Origin: Kribbella jejuensis
Lineage (GTDB): Bacteria; Actinomycetota; Actinomycetes; Propionibacteriales; Kribbellaceae
DNA length: 64,000 nt
Reading direction: 5' to 3'
NCBI RefSeq assembly: GCF_006715085.1
Contig: NZ_VFMM01000001.1
Coordinates: forward strand, 1,798,001 to 1,862,000
The notes beneath the pieces were generated by a model that ran no database searches, was not told the origin of the DNA, and was given only the letters and a program-made list of their open reading frames with translations. Positions within the stretch are counted from its first letter, which is position 1. Each line of letters starts with the position of its first letter. Positions 26,227 to 35,168 of the stretch are shown one piece after another. A program made the position numbers and the translations under genes.

Positions 26227-28670
26227 AGGGTCTGCCCTTCGCTGAGTCTGTGCAGGACGTAGGGGAGTACGCCGCCGTGCTGGTAGTAGTCGTGTTCGCG
26301 GGGTGTGTCGAGGCGGACGCGGAGCCGGTACGTGCGGCCCGCGGACCGCGCGGTGGCGAAGCCGTCGTCGTGCAGCTCGATGTCGATGGGGTCCTCGCCG
26401 GTCAGGTCGCCGCCTTCACCGGGCAGGAACTCGAGCGGGAGGATGCCGAGACCGACGAGGTTGGAGCGATGGATCCGTTCGAACGACTGCGCCAGGACTG
26501 CGCGAATGCCCAGCAACGCAGGGCCTTTGGCGGCCCAGTCGCGCGACGAGCCGGTTCCGTATTCCTTGCCTGCGACGACAACCATGGGTACGCCGGCGGC
26601 TCGGTAGGCCATCGCGGCGTCGTAGATCGAGATGATGGCGCCGTCGGGACCCCGGGTCAGCGGGCCTTCGACGTCGACGAGCTGGTTGCGCAGGCGAACG
26701 TTGCCGAAGGCACCGCGCATCATCACCTCGTGGTTGCCGCGGCGGGAGGCGTAGGTGTTGAGCTCGGTCACGCCGAGATCTCGCAGGTAGCGTCCGGCGA
26801 CACTGTCCGGCGGGATGGCGCCGGCCGGTGAGAGGTGGTCGGTCGTCACGGAGTCCCCGAGCCGCACCAGCGCGCGGGTCCCGGTCAGGTCGCCGGTCGG
26901 TCTGGTGAAATAGTCCGGTCGGCGGAGGTACGTCGAGTTGCCCCAGGCAAACGTCTCGCCCGGCGGGGCGTCCAGGTTCTGCCACCGTTCGTCGCCGGTG
27001 AACAGGTCGTCGTACGCGTGCTCGAACAGTTCGGGCACGAGCACGTCCCGCAGTACCGCGTCGATCTCGGCCGGTTCGGGCCAAAGGTCACGCAGGTACA
27101 TGTCATCGCTCAGCGGCTCGGTCAGCAGGTCGATGTCGATCCGCCCGGCCAGCGCGTACGCGATCACCAACGGCGGCGAAGCGAGGTAGTTGAGCCGCAC
27201 GTCGGACTGGATCCGGCCTTCGAAGTTCCTGTTCCCCGACAGCACGGCCGCGACCGTCAGATCCTGCTCGCGCACGGTCCGCGCGACGTCGTCGATCAAC
27301 TCACCCGACGCGCCGATACACGTCATACAACCGAATCCGGTCAGGTGGAATCCCAGCTTCTCCAGGTACGGCGTCAGACCGGCCGCCTGCAGATAGTCCA
27401 TCACCACCCGCGACCCCGGCGACAACGTCGTCTTCACCCAGGGTTTGCTCACCAACCCGCGCTCCACAGCCTTCTTCGCCAGCAACCCGGCCCCGACCAT
27501 CACCGCCGGGTTCGACGTATTCGTGCAGGAGGCGATAGCGGCAACCACCACAGCCCCATGCCCCACGGCCGAGTTGGTGCGGGTGCCGGGCGGTAGTTCG
27601 TCTTCGGCGGCTTGTTTCGTGTGAGTCAGCGGGATGCGTTGGTTGGGGCGGCGGGGGCCTGCGATGGAGGGGACGATGGTGGACAGGTCCAGCTCGACGT
27701 GTTCGTCGTACCGCAGCTCGGCTGCGGGGTCGTGCCACAGGCCCTGCTCCCGAGCGTAGGACTCGACCAGGGCGACCTTCTCCGCCGAGCGGTTGGTGAA
27801 GCGGAGGTAGTCGAGGGTGCGGTCGTCGATCGGGAAGTACGCCACGGTGGAACCGAACTCGGGGCACATGTTCGCGATCGTGGCCCGGTCGGTGACAGGA
27901 AGCCCGGCGAGCGCCGGACCGGTGAACTCGACGAACTTGCCGACGACTCCATGCGCACGCAGCGTCTCGGTGATGGTGAGGACCAGGTCGGTCGCCGTGA
28001 CACCGGCCGGCAGCACCCCCGTGACCGACACACCGACGACCGGCGGCAGCACCATCGAGACCGACTGACCGAGCATCGCGGCCTCAGCCTCGATACCGCC
28101 GATACCCCAGCCGAGGACGCCGAGGCCGTTCACCATCGTGGTGTGCGAGTCGGTCCCGAGACACAGATCCGGGAACACCTGACCGTCACGCTCGTCGACG
28201 ACCCGCGCCAGATGCTCCAGGTTGAGCTGATGCATGATCCCGGCTCCGGGCGGGACCACCTTCAGCTGCCGGAACGTCTGCTGTCCCCAGCGCAGGAAGC
28301 GGTACCGCTCGGCGTTCCGCTCGTACTCGCGGGCCACGTTCAGCCGCAACGCGTCCGGCCGGCCGAACACATCAGCGATCACCGAGTGGTCCACCACGAG
28401 CTCCGCCGGGATCACCGGATCGACCAGCGCCGGATCCTTGCCCAGCGCAACCATCGCGTCCCGCATCGCCGCGAGGTCGACGAGTACGGGTACACCGTTC
28501 GTGTCGTGCAGGAAGACCCGGGACGGGTACACCTCCAGCTCACCGGTGATCCCCGGCTCCCAGTTCCGCAGTACGTCGCTCGCCGTACCGTGCCGCAGCG
28601 CGTTCTCCAGCAGGATCCGCAGCGTGCGGGGCAGGTGATCGGGTGCGATGCCCGCGAGCCGCTGGATCAC
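26223..28670 (-). CDS. Aconitase-family hydratase (AcnA type)
   Basis: 815 residues, GTG start overlapping the preceding stop (GTGA). Iron-sulfur ligands are visible in IASCTNTSNP and GFGCMTCIG. The C-terminal swivel domain has GSSRDWAAKGPALLG and ERIHRSNLVGLGILPL. It is shorter than typical AcnA (~890-930), mainly because the N-terminus begins close to LPRTLRILLENALRHG. It isomerises citrate/isocitrate or a related hydroxy-tricarboxylate. Because it sits between a decarboxylating dehydrogenase and an aldehyde dehydrogenase, it may be a pathway-specific paralogue rather than the TCA enzyme. Confidence 0.88.
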   Translation of the reverse strand: MIQRLAGIAPDHLPRTLRILLENALRHGTASDVLRNWEPGITGELEVYPSRVFLHDTNGVPVLVDLAAMRDAMVALGKDPALVDPVIPAELVVDHSVIADVFGRPDALRLNVAREYERNAERYRFLRWGQQTFRQLKVVPPGAGIMHQLNLEHLARVVDERDGQVFPDLCLGTDSHTTMVNGLGVLGWGIGGIEAEAAMLGQSVSMVLPPVVGVSVTGVLPAGVTATDLVLTITETLRAHGVVGKFVEFTGPALAGLPVTDRATIANMCPEFGSTVAYFPIDDRTLDYLRFTNRSAEKVALVESYAREQGLWHDPAAELRYDEHVELDLSTIVPSIAGPRRPNQRIPLTHTKQAAEDELPPGTRTNSAVGHGAVVVAAIASCTNTSNPAVMVGAGLLAKKAVERGLVSKPWVKTTLSPGSRVVMDYLQAAGLTPYLEKLGFHLTGFGCMTCIGASGELIDDVARTVREQDLTVAAVLSGNRNFEGRIQSDVRLNYLASPPLVIAYALAGRIDIDLLTEPLSDDMYLRDLWPEPAEIDAVLRDVLVPELFEHAYDDLFTGDERWQNLDAPPGETFAWGNSTYLRRPDYFTRPTGDLTGTRALVRLGDSVTTDHLSPAGAIPPDSVAGRYLRDLGVTELNTYASRRGNHEVMMRGAFGNVRLRNQLVDVEGPLTRGPDGAIISIYDAAMAYRAAGVPMVVVAGKEYGTGSSRDWAAKGPALLGIRAVLAQSFERIHRSNLVGLGILPLEFLPGEGGDLTGEDPIDIELHDDGFATARSAGRTYRLRVRLDTPREHDYYQHGGVLPYVLHRLSEGQTL

Positions 28671-29710
28671 GTCAGCTCACCGATGACGGCCTCGGCGAAG
28701 GCCGACGTACCAACTGTTCCGCCGAGGTCGGCAGTTCGCGTACCCCGGGCGACGGTGGCCCGGAGCGCCTGGTCGATCAGGCCGGCCGCGTCGGTCGCAC
28801 CGAGCCAGTCGAGCAGCATCGCGCCGGAGGCGATCATCGCGGTCGGGTTCGCCAGACCGCGGCCGGCGATGTCCGGCGCCGAGCCGTGCGCGGCCTGGGC
28901 CATCGCCCGGTCGAGCGAGGCGTTGATGGACGGCGCGATGCCGAGCGAGCCGGCCAGTTCGCCGGTCAGGTCGGACAGGATGTCGCCGAACATGTTCTCG
29001 GTCACGAGTACGTCGAAGTCCGCGCCGTGCCGGACCAGGTGGACGGTCATCGCATCGATGTGGAAGTCGTCGACCTGTAGTTGCGGGTAGTCGGCCGCGA
29101 TCTCCCGGCAGATCTCCCGGAAGAGGCCGGTCGTGGTCCGCAGCACGTTGGCCTTGTGCACGATGGTCAGGTGCCGGCGCCGCCGGAGCGCGAGCTCGCA
29201 CGCCTGCCGCGCGATCCGCTCGATCGCCGGCCGGGTGAAGATCCCCATCGCGATCGCGACGTCCTTGGTGGGCATGAACTCGCCGGTGCCGCGGTAGGTG
29301 CTGCGGTCGGCGTAGAAACCCTCGGTGTTCTCGCGCACGACCACCAGGTCGAGCCCGGGCACCAGCGCGGGCGTCCCCTCGAAGGCCCTCGCCGGCCGGA
29401 TGTTCGCGAACAGGTCGAAGTGCTTGCGGAGGAACCCGCTCGGGTTCAGCCGGGCCCGGTGCGCGGCCGGGTACGACGCACTGTCGTGCGGACCGAGCAA
29501 CCACCCGTCGAGTTTGTCCAGTGTCTCGACCGTGACGTCGGGCAGCGCACTGCCGTGCGTCTCGATCGCCGCGGCGCCGACCGGAAGCGGCACCCACTCG
29601 ACCGGCTCTGCGCCCGTCGCATTCAGCGCCGCGTCGAGCACCTGGACCGCTGCCGGAACGATTTCCGGCCCGATGCCGTCGCCGTCGAGGACTCCCAGTC
29701 GATACGCCAT
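28667..29710 (-). CDS. Isocitrate/isopropylmalate dehydrogenase-family enzyme
   Basis: 347 residues from the ATG at 29710 (an in-frame GTG at 29716 is possible; neither has a clear ribosome site, so it may be leaderless). The beta-decarboxylating dehydrogenase signatures are there: GDGIGPEI at the start, VVRENTEGFYAD, KANVLRTTTGLF, and the metal-binding NMFGDILSDL. NAD preference is suggested by the GSAPDIAGRGLANP block. Substrates could be isocitrate, isopropylmalate, tartrate or homoisocitrate. First gene of the operon, directly behind a perfect palindromic operator. Confidence 0.88.
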   Translation of the reverse strand: MAYRLGVLDGDGIGPEIVPAAVQVLDAALNATGAEPVEWVPLPVGAAAIETHGSALPDVTVETLDKLDGWLLGPHDSASYPAAHRARLNPSGFLRKHFDLFANIRPARAFEGTPALVPGLDLVVVRENTEGFYADRSTYRGTGEFMPTKDVAIAMGIFTRPAIERIARQACELALRRRRHLTIVHKANVLRTTTGLFREICREIAADYPQLQVDDFHIDAMTVHLVRHGADFDVLVTENMFGDILSDLTGELAGSLGIAPSINASLDRAMAQAAHGSAPDIAGRGLANPTAMIASGAMLLDWLGATDAAGLIDQALRATVARGTRTADLGGTVGTSAFAEAVIGELT

Positions 29711-29720
29711 GAGCACGAGT

Positions 29721-29742
29721 GTGAGTCGTTATAACGACTCAC
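29721..29742. promoter_or_regulatory. GntR/FCD operator O1: perfect 22-bp palindrome
   Basis: The 11-base half-site GTGAGTCGTTA is followed directly by its exact reverse complement, 22 bp with no spacer. It lies 10 bp from the dehydrogenase start in the 106-bp divergent gap with the GntR gene. Such symmetry and position are typical for an FCD-type GntR repressor site. Confidence 0.8.
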
Positions 29743-29790
29743 GTCAAGGATACCGTTGCGGTCGTCTCGCGCCTTGATATGCTGCGATCC

Positions 29791-29802
29791 GGCGTTATAA
29801 GC
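29791..29802. promoter_or_regulatory. GntR/FCD operator O2 (partial)
   Basis: GCGTTATAAGC repeats the core GTTATAA of O1 about 60 bp away and ends 14 bp before the GTG of the GntR gene, just before its GGAGG. It is an imperfect copy, suggesting autoregulation of the regulator. Confidence 0.55.
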
Positions 29803-29816
29803 GATCGGAGGTAGGT

Positions 29817-30512
29817 GTGACGAAGGCGGAGACTGCCTACGAGCTCGTCCGCGACCAGGTGCTGCGCGGCGATCTGCTGCCGGGTGCGGTCATCCCGCAG
29901 GCCGCACTCGCCCGCGAGCTCGGTGTGAGCACCACCCCGTTGCGCGAGGCGCTGCGCCGGCTGATGACCGAAGGACTGGTCGAGCTGGACGCACACCGCG
30001 ATGCTCGCGTCACCCGGTTGACCCTCGAGGAGGCGCGGGACCTGATCGAGGTACGCCGCTCGCTCGATCCGCTGGCGGCCGGCCTGGCAGCAGAACGCCG
30101 TACTCGCGAGGACCTCGCGCTGATCCGGCAGACGGCCGACGAACTGCGGCCGCTGCGCACCGATCCCGGACCGGCGGAACTGCTCACGCACCGGCGGTTC
30201 CACGTGGCGATCTACACGGCCTCGCACAACCAGTTGCTGATCCAGAGCCTGGACAGCCTGTGGGACAAGGCCGACCGGTACCGGCGGCTCGCCCTCGAGG
30301 ACGGCCGGACCGAGTCTGACCTGGACCGCACGCACTCCGAGCACCGCGCCCTCGTCGATGCGATCGCCGCCGGCGACTCCGCCACCGCCACGACGGTCAT
30401 GCTGGCCCATGTCGAAGCCAGCCTCGGCGCCCGCGCGGTGGCCCAGCTCACGTCCGCGGCCGCGGAGCCCGCGGCCCGCTCACTGCGGGGCATCCGAGGA
30501 GGACGCGCATGA
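29817..30512 (+). CDS. GntR-family regulator, FCD (FadR) subfamily
   Basis: 231 residues, GTG start with GGAGG five bases away. The N-terminal winged helix (AYELVRDQVLRGDLLPG...VSTTPLREALRRL) is followed by the all-helical FCD ligand domain with metal-binding His residues (HRRFHVAIYTASHN, HSEHRALVDAI). FCD regulators often sense carboxylates, which fits control of the aconitase/dehydrogenase operon across the divergent gap. The stop overlaps the next ATG by 4 bp, coupling it to an SGNH esterase. Confidence 0.92.
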   Translation: MTKAETAYELVRDQVLRGDLLPGAVIPQAALARELGVSTTPLREALRRLMTEGLVELDAHRDARVTRLTLEEARDLIEVRRSLDPLAAGLAAERRTREDLALIRQTADELRPLRTDPGPAELLTHRRFHVAIYTASHNQLLIQSLDSLWDKADRYRRLALEDGRTESDLDRTHSEHRALVDAIAAGDSATATTVMLAHVEASLGARAVAQLTSAAAEPAARSLRGIRGGRA

Positions 30513-31498
30513 CCGGCGCGCTGTGGACCGGTTTCCGCCACCGCGAGGTCGATACCAACGGCTGGTCGACATTCTGGCGACTGGATCCGCGTGGTCACGA
30601 CTTCGGTCTGAGCGACTGGATCGGCGCCCCGGACCGCCCGGGCCACCGACTGTGGGAACGTGCCGCGACACCAGCCGGAGTACGTGCGGCCTGGCGTACG
30701 TCGGCCGCGCGGGTCGAGCTCGACGTACGTGCCGGCCTCGGCATCTATGCGCGGTTGGCGCCCGTCGATGTGCTGGTCGACGGCGAGCTGCACCACCGGT
30801 GCGAGCTTCGCGAAGGTGAGCAGACGTTGCGGATCGCGCTGCCGGCACGCACGTCCACGGTGGAGATCTGGCTGCCACAGTCCGGATCGATCGCGGTCCG
30901 GGAGCCGGCATTCGACGGCGCCGCCGAGCCGATCGCGCCGAGCGGACCGCGATGGATCACCTACGGCAGCTCGATCACCCAGTGCAGCGGCGCCGCCGGA
31001 CCGTCGGAGACCTGGCCTGCCTTGGTCGCCCGGCGGCACGGCTGGGATCCGATCGTGCTCGGGCTGTCCGGGGAGTGCCATCTCGACCCGATCGCGGCGC
31101 GGACGATCCGCGACACCCCGGCGGAGCTGATCTCCCTGTGCCTCGGCATCAACATCTACGGCGGAGCGACGTACTCCGGACGCACGTTGCCCAGCGCGGT
31201 CGAGGCGTTCGTCGCAACAGCCCGCTCCGGACACCCGCGGACGCGGGTCGTGGTGATCACTCCCCTGCTGGTCCCGGACCGGGAGGGCGAAGCCAACGCG
31301 GTCGGCCTGACCCTCGACGACGTCCGCGACTGTGTGACGCGCGGCGCTCAGGTCGATCCTGCCGTCGAGGTGATCGACGGCAGGAAGATCCTGACCACCG
31401 ACGAAGCCCGGGCCTTGTACACAGACGGTCTGCACCCGGGCCCCGACGGCTACCGCTTGATCGGCGAGCGTCTCGGCGAGCTACTCACGCCGGCCTGA
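30509..31498 (+). CDS. SGNH/GDSL hydrolase with N-terminal carbohydrate-esterase-type beta domain
   Basis: 329 residues. An N-terminal beta-rich domain (about 1-145) precedes the SGNH fold: block I TYGSSITQCSG (nucleophile Ser), block III region GINIYGG, and the final DGLHPGPDGY with catalytic Asp and His. This arrangement resembles CE2-like or other acyl-esterases. No signal peptide, so it is probably cytoplasmic. Coupled to the GntR gene (ATGA), so it belongs to the same regulon and could release the carboxylate that the operon degrades from an ester. Its stop abuts the glycyl-tRNA synthetase stop (convergent). Confidence 0.85.
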   Translation: MTGALWTGFRHREVDTNGWSTFWRLDPRGHDFGLSDWIGAPDRPGHRLWERAATPAGVRAAWRTSAARVELDVRAGLGIYARLAPVDVLVDGELHHRCELREGEQTLRIALPARTSTVEIWLPQSGSIAVREPAFDGAAEPIAPSGPRWITYGSSITQCSGAAGPSETWPALVARRHGWDPIVLGLSGECHLDPIAARTIRDTPAELISLCLGINIYGGATYSGRTLPSAVEAFVATARSGHPRTRVVVITPLLVPDREGEANAVGLTLDDVRDCVTRGAQVDPAVEVIDGRKILTTDEARALYTDGLHPGPDGYRLIGERLGELLTPA

Positions 31499-34400
31499 TC
31501 ATTCCGTGGCGCTCAGGCTGGTGCCCAGGGCCTGCCAGTCGAGGACCGGGGCGGCCAGGTGGCTGATGGTGGCGAGGAGGCCCAGGCGGGCGGCGCGAAG
31601 GTCCGGCTCCTTCGCCATCACGAGGATGTCGTCGAAGAACGCGTTCACCGGCTCGACCAGGACCGACGTGGCGGTGACGAAGTCGGCCAGACCTGTCGGC
31701 GCCTGGCCGATCTTCTGGACTGCCTCGTGCAGTGCGACCTCGGCCGGCTCGGTCAGCTTGCTCGCGTCGTACGTCGGCTCCGTGCCCTCCGGGACGATCC
31801 GCCGAACCCGCTGCAGCACCGCGACCAGATCGGCGAACTCGGCGTTCCCGACGAGCTCCTGCAGCGATTTCAGGGTCTCGTCCGCCGCCGCCGGAGCGGT
31901 TGCCAGCGGCAACACCGCGGCCACCTGCAGGTGGTCGTCGCCACGATCGAGCAGCTGCTGCTCGTACCGCCGTACGGTGAACTCGGCAACGTCCTCCAGC
32001 GACTCCGCCGGTACGTCGATGCCCTGGGCACCGATCTCCGCCGCGGCGGCCTGCAGGCCGATCGGCACGGTGATGGCACTCAGCGTTGGGTGCTCGCGCA
32101 GGATCGCGACCACCCCCGCGGCCGCCCGCCGCAACGCGAACGGGTCCGAGCTACCGGTCGGCTTCGCCCCGACAGCGAACAACCCGGCGAGCAGATCGAA
32201 CCGGTCCGCCAGCGCGAGCAGCGCACCCGGAGTCGTGGACGGGACCGGATCACCGGCCGACCGCGGCAGCTCCATGTCGAACAGTGCCTGCGCGACCGCG
32301 TCGCTCTCGCCCGCCCGCTTGGCGTACTCCCGCGCCATCGTGCCGGCCAGGCTGGTCAGCTCGACCACCATCTGCGACCCGAGGTCGAACTTCGCCAGCT
32401 CCGCGGCGCGCTGCAACGTGGTCAGCTCGTCGCCGGTGAGATCGATAATCGCGGCCAGCTTCAGCGCGATCCGGCCGATCCGCCCGGCGCGGTCCGCCAT
32501 CGACCCGAGCCGCTCCTCGAAGGCCAGCTTCTCCAACTCGGCCTTCATCGACTCCAGCGGCGTGTCGAGGTCGGCCCGCCAGAAGAACGCGGCGTCCTCG
32601 TAGCGGGCCCGCAGTACGGCCTCGTTGCCGGCCCGGACCACGTCCTCGTCCACCGAACCGTTGGCCACGGCAACAAAGTGCGGGAGCAACTTCCCGTCGT
32701 GGTCCCGCACCGGCAGGTACCGCTGGTGCTTGCGCATCACGGTGGTCAGGATCTCGCTCGGCAGGTCCAGGTATTCCGGGGCGAACCCGCCCAGGATCGG
32801 CGTCGGCTCCTCGATCAGGTTGACGATCTGGTCGACCAGCGCGGCCTCACCGTCGACGTCCACAGTGCCCTGCACCTTCGCGGACAGGTCGGCCGCGGCC
32901 TCGACGATCGTCGCGCGGCGCCGGGCCGGGTCGGCCTCGATGCCGTGGATCCGGAGCAGGTCCAAGTACCCCTCGGCGGACGCGATCTCGACCTTCGGCT
33001 GCGCGGCGGTCCGGTGCACCCGCGTCGTACGGCCGGCGGCCAGGCTGGAGACGGAGACCGGGACGATCTCGTCGCCGAGCAGCGCGACCAGCCAGCGGAT
33101 CGGCCGGGTGAAGGACAGCTTGGCGTCGTTCCACCGCATGTTCTTGTCCGAGCGCAGGCCGGCGACGATCTCGCTCAGTACGCCGCTCAGCACCTCGGCC
33201 GCACCACGACCCGGGTCCGGCTTGGTGACCGCGACGTACTCGACGCCGTCGACCTCGAGATCGTGCAGCTCGCTCTCGTCGACCTTCTGCCCGCGGGCGA
33301 ACCCGGCGGCGGCCTTCGTGAGGTTGCCGTCGGCGTCGTACGCAGCCGACTTCCGCGGACCGCGCACGACTCGCTCCGCGTCCGGCTCACCCGCGTGCAC
33401 GGAGGCCACGAACGCGACCACCCGGCGCGGCGTCGCGTACGTCGTGATCTTGCCGTGCTCGAGCCGCGTCGCGGCCAGCTTCTCCTCCAGTGCGGCCTGC
33501 ACTGCCGCCGCGGTCTTGGTGACCTCGGACGGCGGCATCTCCTCGGTGCCGATCTCGAAGGTCAGCTGCCGGGTCCCACTGATCACCGGGAACTCGGTCG
33601 GCTCCGGCGCCGCCGGCGGCAGCTCCGCGAGACCGAGCGGGTGCTCCAGTTCCGCGCGGCGCTCGGCCCACAGCCGCGAGACCTCGCGCGCGAGCGTGCG
33701 CATCCGGCCGAACGCCTTCGCGCGTTCCGTCGTACTCACAGCACCGCGGGCGTCCAGGACGTTGAACGTGTGCGAACACCGCAGTACCTGGATGTGTGCC
33801 GGCACCGGGAGCCGGTCGTCGATCATCCGGCGGGCCTCGTTCGCGTACTCCTCGAACAGCCGCTTCTGCGACTCGACGTCCGCGTCGTCGAGGTAGTACC
33901 GGCTCATCTCGTACTCGGCCTGGCCGAAGGCCTCGCCGTACGAGATGCCCGGCGCGTAGGCGATGTCCTTGAAATGCGAGACGCCCTGCAGCGCCATCAT
34001 GATCCGCTCGATGCCGTAGGTGATCTCCACCGACACCGGGTCCAGCGTCATCCCGCCGGCCTGCTGGAAGTACGTGAACTGGGTGATCTCCAGTCCGTCC
34101 AGCCAGACCTCCCAGCCGAGACCCCAGGAACCGGTCGCCGGGTTCGCCCAGTTGTCCTCGACGAAGCGCACGTCGTGCGCATCGATGTCGATCCCGAGCG
34201 CCTCGAGGCTGTCCAGGAACAGTTCCTGCGGGTTGCCCGGGTCCGGCTTCAGCACGACCTGGAACTGGGTGTGGGTCTGCAACCGGTTCGGGTTCTCGCC
34301 GTAGCGGCTATCGTCCGGCCGGACACTCGGCTCGACGTACGCGACCCGCCACGGCTCGGGACCGAGCACCCGCAGGATCGTTGCCGGGTTCAGCGTTCCG

Positions 34401-34507
34401 GCACCGACCTCGGTGTTGAACGGCTGCACGACCATGCAGCCCCGATCGGTCCAGTACTTCGTCAGCGCGAGCAGCGCGTCCTGCATGGTGAGCACAGCAA
34501 ACCTCAT
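31499..34507 (-). CDS. glyQS: Glycyl-tRNA synthetase, alpha-beta fused
   Basis: 1002 residues. Residues about 8-295 are the bacterial alpha (GlyQ) catalytic domain (MQDALLALTKYW, QPFNTEVGAGTLNPAT, EPSVRPDDSRYGENPNR, TYFQQAGG). From about residue 315 the beta subunit (GlyS) follows (FEIGTEEMPP...), ending in the DALR-like anticodon-binding region. It charges tRNA-Gly. Many actinobacteria instead use the ~460-residue alpha2 enzyme, so a fused heterotetramer-type enzyme is notable. The start is either 34507 or the ATG at 34486, which matches the GlyQ N-terminus better. No T-box leader fits in the 31 bp after the TetR gene. Confidence 0.93.
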   Translation of the reverse strand: MRFAVLTMQDALLALTKYWTDRGCMVVQPFNTEVGAGTLNPATILRVLGPEPWRVAYVEPSVRPDDSRYGENPNRLQTHTQFQVVLKPDPGNPQELFLDSLEALGIDIDAHDVRFVEDNWANPATGSWGLGWEVWLDGLEITQFTYFQQAGGMTLDPVSVEITYGIERIMMALQGVSHFKDIAYAPGISYGEAFGQAEYEMSRYYLDDADVESQKRLFEEYANEARRMIDDRLPVPAHIQVLRCSHTFNVLDARGAVSTTERAKAFGRMRTLAREVSRLWAERRAELEHPLGLAELPPAAPEPTEFPVISGTRQLTFEIGTEEMPPSEVTKTAAAVQAALEEKLAATRLEHGKITTYATPRRVVAFVASVHAGEPDAERVVRGPRKSAAYDADGNLTKAAAGFARGQKVDESELHDLEVDGVEYVAVTKPDPGRGAAEVLSGVLSEIVAGLRSDKNMRWNDAKLSFTRPIRWLVALLGDEIVPVSVSSLAAGRTTRVHRTAAQPKVEIASAEGYLDLLRIHGIEADPARRRATIVEAAADLSAKVQGTVDVDGEAALVDQIVNLIEEPTPILGGFAPEYLDLPSEILTTVMRKHQRYLPVRDHDGKLLPHFVAVANGSVDEDVVRAGNEAVLRARYEDAAFFWRADLDTPLESMKAELEKLAFEERLGSMADRAGRIGRIALKLAAIIDLTGDELTTLQRAAELAKFDLGSQMVVELTSLAGTMAREYAKRAGESDAVAQALFDMELPRSAGDPVPSTTPGALLALADRFDLLAGLFAVGAKPTGSSDPFALRRAAAGVVAILREHPTLSAITVPIGLQAAAAEIGAQGIDVPAESLEDVAEFTVRRYEQQLLDRGDDHLQVAAVLPLATAPAAADETLKSLQELVGNAEFADLVAVLQRVRRIVPEGTEPTYDASKLTEPAEVALHEAVQKIGQAPTGLADFVTATSVLVEPVNAFFDDILVMAKEPDLRAARLGLLATISHLAAPVLDWQALGTSLSATE

Positions 34508-34538
34508 GCCATCGTCTGGGGGTTTCCGGTCACGAAGT

Positions 34539-35075
34539 CTATTCGCTGCGTGTCGGTGCTATTCCCCGGATTGCCAGAGTGAGCAGTCGGGCAGCCTGAT
34601 CGGGGTCGTCGCCGCTGGCCAGCGAGATGCCGTTGGCCAGCTTGAGCAGGTCCTCGATGCGGGTGTCCTCGGGTACGACGTCCTCTTTTTGAGCGCGGTC
34701 GAGGAGCTTCCGGCCGGCGGTCAGCAGGCGGGCGTGGGCGTCCGAACCGCAGTCGCCGCTCATCACCAGCGCCGTCGCCAGACCGCGGCTCCCGGTCGCG
34801 TGCGCCACCACGGTGTGCAGCCAGGACGTCAACGCCTGCAGGGGATCCGGGTCGTCCAGCAGCTCGGTGGCCTGTGCGCAGACCGCGTCGATACTGCTCC
34901 GGAAGACCGCCTCCAGCAGGGCGATCCGGCCCCCGAAATGCCGATGCAGCGTCGCCGAGCCGACCCCGGCACGCCGGGCGATCTCCTCCAGCGAGGCGTC
35001 CGCGCCGTACTGCCCGACCACCTCGGCCGCAACCGCCACCAAGCGATCGCGGTTGCGCTGCGCGTCAGCTCGCAT
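34539..35075 (-). CDS. TetR-family regulator
   Basis: 178 residues from the ATG at 35075, which has AAGGA nine bases upstream; a longer frame to 35126 lacks one. N-terminal TetR helix-turn-helix is clear (RLVAVAAEVVGQYGADASLEEIARRAGVGSATLHRHFGGRIALLEAV). The rest is the variable ligand domain. Divergent from the LLM oxidoreductase-ECF42 sigma pair over 93 bp with symmetrical GC-rich arms, so it probably represses them. Its 3' end is 31 bp from the glycyl-tRNA synthetase start. Confidence 0.9.
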   Translation of the reverse strand: MRADAQRNRDRLVAVAAEVVGQYGADASLEEIARRAGVGSATLHRHFGGRIALLEAVFRSSIDAVCAQATELLDDPDPLQALTSWLHTVVAHATGSRGLATALVMSGDCGSDAHARLLTAGRKLLDRAQKEDVVPEDTRIEDLLKLANGISLASGDDPDQAARLLTLAIRGIAPTRSE

Positions 35076-35100
35076 CTCGTCTTTTCCTTGCGTAACCGGG

Positions 35101-35145
35101 GTGGGCCCCCATATCGTACCGGACATAAATGGGGGGCAACCCCAC
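35101..35145. promoter_or_regulatory. Candidate TetR operator
   Basis: Nested inverted repeats: GTGGG (35101-35105) with CCCAC (35141-35145), and CCCCCAT (35106-35112) with ATGGGGG (35129-35135). They lie between the divergent TetR and LLM oxidoreductase genes and end 23 bp before the latter's start. The two dyads have slightly different centres, which could mean two dimers. Confidence 0.5.
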
Positions 35146-35168
35146 TTAAATCTTCAGGAGACCGTTCG

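Noticed and set aside
34508..34538. T-box leader for the glycyl-tRNA synthetase
   Set aside because: Only 31 bp separate it from the TetR gene, with no T-box consensus or specifier stem.
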